A DNA stretch of 11,752 nucleotides from JANNVZ01 sp031418455. Lineage in GTDB: Bacteria; Bacteroidota; Bacteroidia; Flavobacteriales_D; Sanyastnellaceae. The notes below the pieces were generated by a model. The model saw nothing but the letters and a program-made list of their open reading frames with translations, did no database searches and was not told where the DNA came from. The translations under genes were made by a program, and so were the position numbers. Positions within the stretch are counted from its first letter, which is position 1. Each line of letters opens with the position of its first letter. Location: contig JANOXJ010000065.1 of the NCBI GenBank assembly GCA_031418455.1, positions 1 to 11,752 on the forward strand. Direction: 5' to 3'. Of this stretch, positions 6,714 to 11,752 are shown piece by piece.

Positions 6714-8501
6714 ATGAAAATGAATAGCAAAGTCTTTAACCTTGAAAAAAAAATAGTTGGGACTTTATTCCTTTTACTGGGGCTGCTTACCCAAGGCTAT
6801 TCTCAGGGCAACACAGCAGCGCAGTTAGATTCCATATTGGCTATGCCTTATGATGTAATGGTGTCTAACCTTAAAACATCTGATGACTTGCTGCATACAG
6901 CATATTCCATTGCCACTACCCAGCGCGATTTTAAAAAGCAAGGCTTAGCAAGCAACAAATTGGGCATAGTGCATTACCTCATGGGCGAGTACGATTCGTC
7001 AGCTTATTATCGTTTGCAGGCTATAGAAATTTTCGAAAAAAATAATTTCAACGAAGAATTAGCGTCTACTTATTGCGAGTATGGCTATAGTATTAAGCGA
7101 AGAAATTTGCCGGAAGCTTTCAGGTACATGCGCATGGGAGTGGGGCTATTAGAACAATCCAAAAGCGATGCAGCACTTACATCAGCGTACGACAACTGCG
7201 GAGTGTTGTACGAAATGAATGAGCAAATAGATAGCGCTATTCATTTCTATAAAAAAGGTTTAGACTTAAAACAAATGCTGCGCGATAGTATAGGCTTGCC
7301 ATATAGCCTGAACAATTTGGGCGGTGCTAAACTCATAGCCGGAGATTTTGCAGAGGCAGAAAAATATTTTCAAGAAGCATTAAAAATAAGACAACAGCGC
7401 AATGATGCTTTTGGAGTGGCAGAAAGTCATTCGCTCTTTGGAGACTTATACCGGCAGTGGAAAAAATACAACGAAGCCGCAGGTTGGTACACTAAAAGTA
7501 ATGGTGAAGCACAGGCGGTGTCATATACCTATTTGCAACAATACAATTACGAAAAACTAGCGGAGTGCTATGAGGCGCTGGGCAATTTTCAGCAAGCACT
7601 ACAGTGCAATAAACAAAGTATGCTTTTAAAAGATAGCCTGCTAAACGAAAAAAATATAAAGCAGATAAATGAATTGGAACAACGCTTTCGCGTGGCGGAA
7701 AAGGATAAGTCCATTGCATTGTTGCAAGAAAAAAATGCACGCAGAAATTTTTTCATCATACTCATTGCATCCCTATTAGTAATTGCTGTAGTGTTAGCAG
7801 CGCTATACAGTCAGGTGCAAAAACGTAAAGCGCGGCAAGAAAAAGATGAGGCCATTATTAAGGAGCGCGAAAAAGGTTTAGAGGCACTCATAACAGCCAC
7901 AGAAGACGAGAGAAAGCGAATAGCCAAAGATTTGCATGATGGTGTGGGGCAGCAGCTTAGTGGCTTGCGCATGAGTTTCGAAAGTCTTGCTATAGACATA
8001 CACAGCTTAGTCCCGGCTAAGGCATCGCAAATGGACAAGCTGGCAGAAGTGCTGGATGAAGCATGCAAGGAAGTGCGCAGCATATCGCATCAAATGATGC
8101 CAAAGGCCCTTGGCGAAAGCGGCCTGGTGGCCGCCATAGGCGACATGCTGGCAAAGAGTCTGGGGCTCACTTCTATACATTATAGGTTTGAGCATTTTAA
8201 GGTAGAAGAAAAACGATTTAACGAAAAAGTAGAATTAGGAATCTATCGCGTGTGCCAAGAGTTGGTAAATAATATTATAAAACACAGCGGAGCAAGTGAG
8301 GTAGTGGTTCAATTATTTATTTCTAAATCCAACTTACTTTTAATAGTGGAAGACAATGGAAAGGGATTTAGTAAAAGCACTAAGCAAGATGGAATAGGTT
8401 TAACCAATATTACCAGCAGAATAAACACCGTAGATGGAGAAGTGACCTGGGAGCCTGGTCCGCAGCATGGTACAGTGGCAACGGTAAAGGTGCCGGTTTA
8501 A
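6714..8501 (+). CDS. TPR-containing sensor histidine kinase (HisKA_3/HPK7 family)
   Basis: This is a membrane two-component kinase of 595 residues. A signal peptide (1-30, ending near GYS) is followed by a periplasmic region with about six TPR repeats (roughly 78-108, 116-147, 156-190, 196-230, 236-268, 277-308), then a coiled-coil segment. One membrane helix follows at 345-366, and a cytoplasmic coiled coil leads to the dimerisation/phosphotransfer domain with ERKRIAKDLHDGVGQQLSG, where H408 is the expected phosphorylation site. The ATP-binding domain has the N-box ELVNNIIKHSGAS (516-528), G1 VEDNGKGF (545-552) and G2 GIGLTNI (560-566). All key residues are present. Kinases of this type usually signal to a LuxR-family regulator, but none is encoded nearby, so it is an orphan in this window. 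It probably shares a transcript with the carboxyltransferase gene. ATG 6720 is an equally possible start. Confidence 0.92.
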   Translation: MKMNSKVFNLEKKIVGTLFLLLGLLTQGYSQGNTAAQLDSILAMPYDVMVSNLKTSDDLLHTAYSIATTQRDFKKQGLASNKLGIVHYLMGEYDSSAYYRLQAIEIFEKNNFNEELASTYCEYGYSIKRRNLPEAFRYMRMGVGLLEQSKSDAALTSAYDNCGVLYEMNEQIDSAIHFYKKGLDLKQMLRDSIGLPYSLNNLGGAKLIAGDFAEAEKYFQEALKIRQQRNDAFGVAESHSLFGDLYRQWKKYNEAAGWYTKSNGEAQAVSYTYLQQYNYEKLAECYEALGNFQQALQCNKQSMLLKDSLLNEKNIKQINELEQRFRVAEKDKSIALLQEKNARRNFFIILIASLLVIAVVLAALYSQVQKRKARQEKDEAIIKEREKGLEALITATEDERKRIAKDLHDGVGQQLSGLRMSFESLAIDIHSLVPAKASQMDKLAEVLDEACKEVRSISHQMMPKALGESGLVAAIGDMLAKSLGLTSIHYRFEHFKVEEKRFNEKVELGIYRVCQELVNNIIKHSGASEVVVQLFISKSNLLLIVEDNGKGFSKSTKQDGIGLTNITSRINTVDGEVTWEPGPQHGTVATVKVPV

Positions 8502-8510
8502 TTTTTTTTT
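8482..8510 (+). terminator. Possible intrinsic terminator after the histidine kinase gene
   Basis: A short hairpin can form from CGGTA (8482-8486) and TGCCG (8491-8495) around the tetraloop AAGG, with one G-T pair. An alternative stem pairs 8476-8480 with 8491-8495. A T-rich run ending in nine Ts (8502-8510) follows at once. The stem lies inside the last codons of the kinase gene and is weak. The T run fits rightward termination only; the opposite strand has A there, so it would not end kmo transcripts. Confidence 0.4.
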
Positions 8511-9852
8511 AAAGCGATTTCAAAATTTCCTGCTCCACCTCCTCACTATCCCACGTGGTTTCAATGTCGGCTCGCGCCATTATTTTGTCCATTATGTGTT
8601 GTTGTCTGTCGCCATTGCGCAGGGCTTCGTGGTAAGGTATGTGCGAGAAGGTAACCTGCGAATAAAGCGGTATCCACTTATCTGGATATTTAGCTGAAAA
8701 GCGTGCTTCTATTTTCTTCTGCAACAAAAATTCTTTGTCAGCAGTTTTGTCGCGCATTTCTATATAGTTGCGCAAGGCAAGTTCTAGTATTGCATCACCG
8801 GCTGGTTTTCTTTCTGCAGTAAATTTAGAAAATATTTTTTCAAAATCATCATTGTTTTCTTGCATTAATCGGTTGAGAATAGTGCAATCTTCAAATCCGG
8901 CATTCATGCCTTGACCATAAAAAGGTACTATGGCATGAGCAGCATCGCCCAGCAAACACACTTTGTCTTCGTAGTGCCATGGGTAGCATTTGGTCATTAC
9001 CAAACTGGCATCAGGATTTGCAAAAAAATCTTCAGTTAACTCCGGCATCATGGCCTTTGCATCTGCAAAGTTCTTTTCGAAAAATGCATTTACAGCTTCT
9101 GGTGATTTCAAATTAGCCAGCGAGTTGTTGCCTTCAAATGCAATAAATAATGTGCAGGTAAAACTGCCATCTACATTGGGCAATGCTATCATCATATACT
9201 CGCCACGGGGCCATATGTGAAGGCAGTCGTTGCGCATTTTATGTGTACCATCTTTATTGGCAGGTATTTCTAATTCCTTGTAGCCATGGTTCAGATATTC
9301 TTGCGAGTAGTTGTGTCGGTCCACTTTGGTGAGGCGTGTTCGTATGGCACTAAAGGCACCATCAGTTCCAAATATGTGATCGAATTTTAAATCTACTTCT
9401 TGTTTTTTTTCTTCATCAAAAAACTGAATGGTGTTACTTTTTAAGTCCACATCCAAACAACGGTGATTAAAAACAAGTTCTACATTCTCTGCCCTGTCAG
9501 CACAGTGCAGCAAGGTTTGATTGAGCAACCCGCGCGATACACTGTATATGGCCTGTCCCTCTTTGCCATATGCCTGGTAGGTAAGTGTGCCATCTACAGC
9601 ATGCATGAGGCGGCCTGTCATGGGCAATGCTACTTTGCGTATGTCCTCTGCTATGCCCGCGCCTTCCAGCCCGCGCCAGCCGCGGTCGCTAAGCGCCAGG
9701 TTAATGCTTTTTCCTTGCACTATTTTTAGCTTGCGTATGTCTGGTCTTCTGTCAAAAACTTGCACATTGTGTCCGCGTTTAGACAAATAAACAGCCCATA
9801 GACTTCCTACCAAGCCGGCTCCTACAACTGCAATGTTTTTACCTGTCGACAT
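8509..9852 (-). CDS. kmo: Kynurenine 3-monooxygenase (FAD-dependent)
   Basis: The enzyme hydroxylates L-kynurenine to 3-hydroxykynurenine with NADPH and O2, a step in tryptophan breakdown and in aerobic NAD synthesis through quinolinate. The 447-residue protein begins with a Rossmann FAD motif VVGAGLVGSLWAVYLSKRG (9-27) and has SINLALSDRGW (49-59). The DG motif is FGTDGAFSAIR (161-171), and the second FAD motif is LLGDAAHAIVPFYGQGMNAG (300-319), typical of the KMO group. R81, Y95, N362 and Y397 line up with substrate-binding positions described for the Pseudomonas enzyme, by my own spacing comparison. The C-terminal tail is soluble, unlike the membrane-anchored eukaryotic form. The gene lies 15 bases downstream of the cystathionine-enzyme gene and probably shares its transcript. 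Other kynurenine-pathway genes are not in the window. Its stop lies 7 bases from the convergent kinase gene. Confidence 0.93.
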   Translation of the reverse strand: MSTGKNIAVVGAGLVGSLWAVYLSKRGHNVQVFDRRPDIRKLKIVQGKSINLALSDRGWRGLEGAGIAEDIRKVALPMTGRLMHAVDGTLTYQAYGKEGQAIYSVSRGLLNQTLLHCADRAENVELVFNHRCLDVDLKSNTIQFFDEEKKQEVDLKFDHIFGTDGAFSAIRTRLTKVDRHNYSQEYLNHGYKELEIPANKDGTHKMRNDCLHIWPRGEYMMIALPNVDGSFTCTLFIAFEGNNSLANLKSPEAVNAFFEKNFADAKAMMPELTEDFFANPDASLVMTKCYPWHYEDKVCLLGDAAHAIVPFYGQGMNAGFEDCTILNRLMQENNDDFEKIFSKFTAERKPAGDAILELALRNYIEMRDKTADKEFLLQKKIEARFSAKYPDKWIPLYSQVTFSHIPYHEALRNGDRQQHIMDKIMARADIETTWDSEEVEQEILKSL

Positions 9853-9867
9853 ACTCTTGCTCTAAAT

Positions 9868-11013
9868 TCAAATTTTATTCAACGCTTGTTCCAAGTCTTC
9901 AATTAAATCTTCTTCATCTTCCACACCCACACTTAAGCGTAACAACGAATCTACCAATCCTGTTTTCACTCTTTCTTCTTTTGGTATAGAAGCATGTGTC
10001 ATAGAAGCAGGGTGACCCACTAAAGACTCAACACCACCAAGCGATTCGGCCAATGAAAATATTTTTAGGGATTGTGCAAGTTTGGTAGCTTCTTCAAACG
10101 AATCGCTTTTTAATGTGAATGAAATCATACCACCAAAATCGCGCATTTGTTTTTTTGCCACATCGTGGTTAGGATGGTCAGCAAAACCTGGCCAATAAAC
10201 CTTTTCCACTTTTGGGTGTGCGCGTAAGAAGTGTGCTACTGCTTTTCCGTTGGCACAATGCGCCTTCATTCTCAGATGCAACGTTTTAACACCACGTAGT
10301 ACTAAAAATGCATCTTGCGGGCCGGGCACCGGACCGCAAGAGTTGGTTATAAAGGCTAGTTGATCGTAGTATTCTTTGTTGTTGGTCATTAGAGTGCCCA
10401 TCACTACATCGCTGTGGCCGCCCAGGTATTTGGTGGCGCTGTGCATTACTATATCTGTACCCATATCTAGCGGGTTTTGCAAATAGGGCGAGGCAAATGT
10501 GTTGTCAACAACCGAAATAATGTTGTGCTTTTTAGCCATATTGGTATACGCCTCTATGTCTATAATTTTCATCATAGGGTTGGTAGGCGTTTCTATCCAC
10601 ATCATGCGTGTGTTGGCGTTTATAAGCTTTTCCACACCAGCTAAATCATGCATATCTACAAAGTGAAACTTAATGCCGTATTTAGCAAATACTTTAGTAA
10701 ACATGCGGTAAGTGCCACCATACAAATCATCAGTTGTTAGCACTTCATCGCCAGGGTTAAGCATTTTTATAATAGTGTCGCTAGCTCCCATGCCGCTGCT
10801 AAAGCAAAGGCAATAGGTAGCGTTTTCTAAAGCGGCCAAGCAGCTTTCGAGTGCCACGCGTGTGGGGTTTTTGCCTCGTGCATAAGCATAACCTTTGTGC
10901 ACCGCAGGTGCTTCTTGCACGTAAGTGCTAGTTTGGTATATGGGCGTCATAATAGCGCCTGTTGTAGGGTCAGGCTCCTGGCCTGCATGAATGGCTTTAG
11001 TTCCGAATTTCAT
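9868..11013 (-). CDS. Cystathionine gamma-synthase/gamma-lyase family PLP enzyme
   Basis: This is a PLP-dependent transsulfuration enzyme of fold type I, acting in methionine/cysteine interconversion in the cytoplasm. With ATG 11013 it has 381 residues. Visible features are YARGKNPT (44-51), SSGMGA (72-77), the cofactor-stacking Y98 in DDLYGG, D170 in VVDNTFASPYLQNP (168-181), and the Schiff-base lysine K195 in HSATKYLGGHSD (191-202). SLAESLGGVESLVGHPASMT (320-339) and R359 near the C-terminus complete the family pattern. Sequence alone does not separate synthase (metB) from gamma-lyase (mccB/metC-like) activity, since both share these motifs. The frame extends to ATG 11046, but the usual family N-terminus, MKFGTKAIHAG, begins at 11013. 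ruvC lies 57 bases upstream and kmo 15 bases downstream. Confidence 0.93.
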   Translation of the reverse strand: MKFGTKAIHAGQEPDPTTGAIMTPIYQTSTYVQEAPAVHKGYAYARGKNPTRVALESCLAALENATYCLCFSSGMGASDTIIKMLNPGDEVLTTDDLYGGTYRMFTKVFAKYGIKFHFVDMHDLAGVEKLINANTRMMWIETPTNPMMKIIDIEAYTNMAKKHNIISVVDNTFASPYLQNPLDMGTDIVMHSATKYLGGHSDVVMGTLMTNNKEYYDQLAFITNSCGPVPGPQDAFLVLRGVKTLHLRMKAHCANGKAVAHFLRAHPKVEKVYWPGFADHPNHDVAKKQMRDFGGMISFTLKSDSFEEATKLAQSLKIFSLAESLGGVESLVGHPASMTHASIPKEERVKTGLVDSLLRLSVGVEDEEDLIEDLEQALNKI

Positions 11014-11033
11014 TAGTTGGGTATATAATAGGG

Positions 11034-11041
11034 GTGCAAAT
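11034..11041 (-). promoter_or_regulatory. Possible promoter region of the cystathionine enzyme-kmo pair (ATTTGCAC)
   Basis: The minus strand reads GTTATTTGCACCCC about 20 bases before ATG 11013. It keeps the TTTG of the -7 box but not its TA at the expected place. The octamer ATTTGCAC recurs at 65-72 and 1525-1532 in the same orientation, each time ahead of leftward transcription. This supports a shared promoter or operator element but does not prove one. Confidence 0.25.
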
Positions 11042-11054
11042 AACAATAAGAAGT

Positions 11055-11065
11055 GGCTAATAGCC
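11055..11065. repeat. Short palindrome GGCTAATAGCC between ruvC and the cystathionine enzyme gene
   Basis: An 11-base palindrome (GGCTA/TAGCC around one A) lies 5 bases after the ruvC stop codon. Read leftward it could give only a 4-pair stem with a 3-base loop, followed by ACTTCTTATTGTTATTT, which is T-rich but not a true T-tract. It may be a weak terminator or attenuator for ruvC, or chance. Confidence 0.25.
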
Positions 11066-11070
11066 TTGCA

Positions 11071-11637
11071 TCATTTTACTCTTTTAGGATTCTCAGTTAA
11101 GAATGCCTTCCATCCGGTAAAACTTTTGCCTGCGCTAAGTGCCGAAGAACTTTGGTAAAAGTGGCACACAGCAGCTGCCAATCCATCGGTGGCGTCTAAG
11201 TTTTTGGGCATATCTATTTCTGGTATGGCCAGCACACGCTGCAGCATAGCGGCCACTTGCTCTTTGGAGGCCGCACCATTGCCGGTTATGCTTTGTTTTA
11301 TTTTTCTGGGGGCATATTCCGTTACAGGCAATTTTCTGCTCAGTGCAGCGGCTATAGCCACGCCTTGTGCGCGTCCAAGTTTCAGCATGCTTTGCACGTT
11401 TTTGCCAAAAAATGGAGCTTCAATAGCTAGCTCGTCAGGATGGAATCCATCAATCAATTCAATACAGCGCTCAAATATTTTTTGAAGTTTAAGATGGTGG
11501 TCGTCAATTTTATCCAGGTGCAAAACACCCAATACAACCAGGCTCATTTTTTTGCCCTCCACTTTTATAATTCCATAGCCAAGTATGGTTGTGCCGGGGT
11601 CTATTCCTAATATTATGCGCTCTTTGGCTGCTGACAT
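11071..11637 (-). CDS. ruvC: Crossover junction endodeoxyribonuclease RuvC
   Basis: RuvC is the dimeric Holliday junction resolvase that acts with the RuvAB branch migration complex during recombination and repair. The 188-residue protein carries the four acidic metal-binding residues: D13 in LGIDPGTTILGYG, E73 in ELAIEAPFFGKN, and D148 and D151 in NLDATDGLAAAVCH. These correspond to D7, E66, D138 and D141 of the E. coli protein. GRAQGVAIAAALSRKLPV (88-105) and YAPRKIKQSITGNGAASKEQ (108-127) are typical of the family. The C-terminal tail from about residue 163 is slightly longer than in E. coli and unconserved. ruvA and ruvB are not adjacent. The ATG follows an A-rich stretch without a Shine-Dalgarno sequence, and a long dyad lies 22 bases upstream. 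Confidence 0.95.
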   Translation of the reverse strand: MSAAKERIILGIDPGTTILGYGIIKVEGKKMSLVVLGVLHLDKIDDHHLKLQKIFERCIELIDGFHPDELAIEAPFFGKNVQSMLKLGRAQGVAIAAALSRKLPVTEYAPRKIKQSITGNGAASKEQVAAMLQRVLAIPEIDMPKNLDATDGLAAAVCHFYQSSSALSAGKSFTGWKAFLTENPKRVK

Positions 11638-11658
11638 TTTTTGGTGTTAAGTAGTTTA

Positions 11659-11696
11659 TGCACATCTTTCATACTTAGGTATGAAAATATGTGGCA
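11659..11696. repeat. Long imperfect dyad upstream of ruvC
   Basis: The core TTTCATACTTAGGTATGAAA (11667-11686) is a perfect 8-base inverted repeat around TTAG. Pairing continues outward with CACAT (11661-11665) and ATGTG (11689-11693) after small bulges, and then TG (11659-11660) with CA (11695-11696). About 15 base pairs can form over 38 bases. It lies 22 bases before the ruvC start, in the 115-base region between ruvC and the right edge. The right arm side is followed by CATTCTTTCTTTCG rather than a clean T run. An operator, a leader hairpin of ruvC, or a weak terminator of an off-window gene are all possible. In the remaining bases to the edge, a leftward frame ending at 11723 could be the last codons of another gene but is too short to call. 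Confidence 0.6.
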
Positions 11697-11752
11697 AGTC
11701 ATTCTTTCTTTCGTGCGCTAATTTAGATGCTGAGTCCTTCAATAATCATAGC

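Noticed and set aside
11014..11046. N-terminal extension of the cystathionine-family enzyme to ATG 11046
   Set aside because: The extra 11 hydrophobic residues are not typical of this cytoplasmic family, whose N-terminus fits the ATG at 11013.

Overview
The window looks like an ordinary chromosomal segment of a Bacteroidota bacterium. The order is uncertain; Chitinophagales or Sphingobacteriales would fit. This rests on several things seen together: moderately AT-rich DNA, start codons preceded by A-rich stretches rather than Shine-Dalgarno sequences, intergenic matches to the Bacteroidota -7 promoter element TAnnTTTG, a kynurenine 3-monooxygenase, and a periplasmic-TPR histidine kinase of the HPK7 type. 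The family assignments come from recognising motifs in the translated proteins; no database search was possible.

Layout. Positions 1-230 are non-coding and hold an inverted repeat and a leftward promoter-like element. A six-helix membrane protein of unknown function (231-1049, +) converges on recX (1044-1520, -), and the two share their last six bases. A 113-base divergent gap separates recX from an OafA-type membrane acyltransferase (1634-2737, +). A small lipoprotein (2847-3380, +) abuts a fused two-ATPase peptide-type ABC transporter protein (3381-5093, +), and both probably start from one promoter at 2833. A carboxyltransferase subunit of a propionyl-CoA-type carboxylase (5154-6695, +) has its own promoter-like element and is followed 18 bases later by a TPR sensor histidine kinase (6714-8501, +). 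The right third is transcribed leftward: ruvC (11071-11637), a cystathionine gamma-synthase/lyase-family enzyme (9868-11013) and kynurenine 3-monooxygenase (8509-9852). The last two are only 15 bases apart and probably co-transcribed.

The genes are mainly housekeeping: recombination control (RecX) and Holliday junction resolution (RuvC), transsulfuration, tryptophan/NAD metabolism, propionyl-CoA metabolism, peptide import energy supply, cell-surface acylation and sensing. They do not form one pathway. I found no mobile element, CRISPR array, tRNA, rRNA, defence island or broken gene.

The most notable non-coding signals are a long dyad upstream of ruvC, an octamer (GTGCAAAT) that recurs before leftward genes, and two genes whose start codon lies almost on the predicted transcription start. 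I see no convincing evidence for a new multi-gene system; the findings are modest and mostly regulatory.
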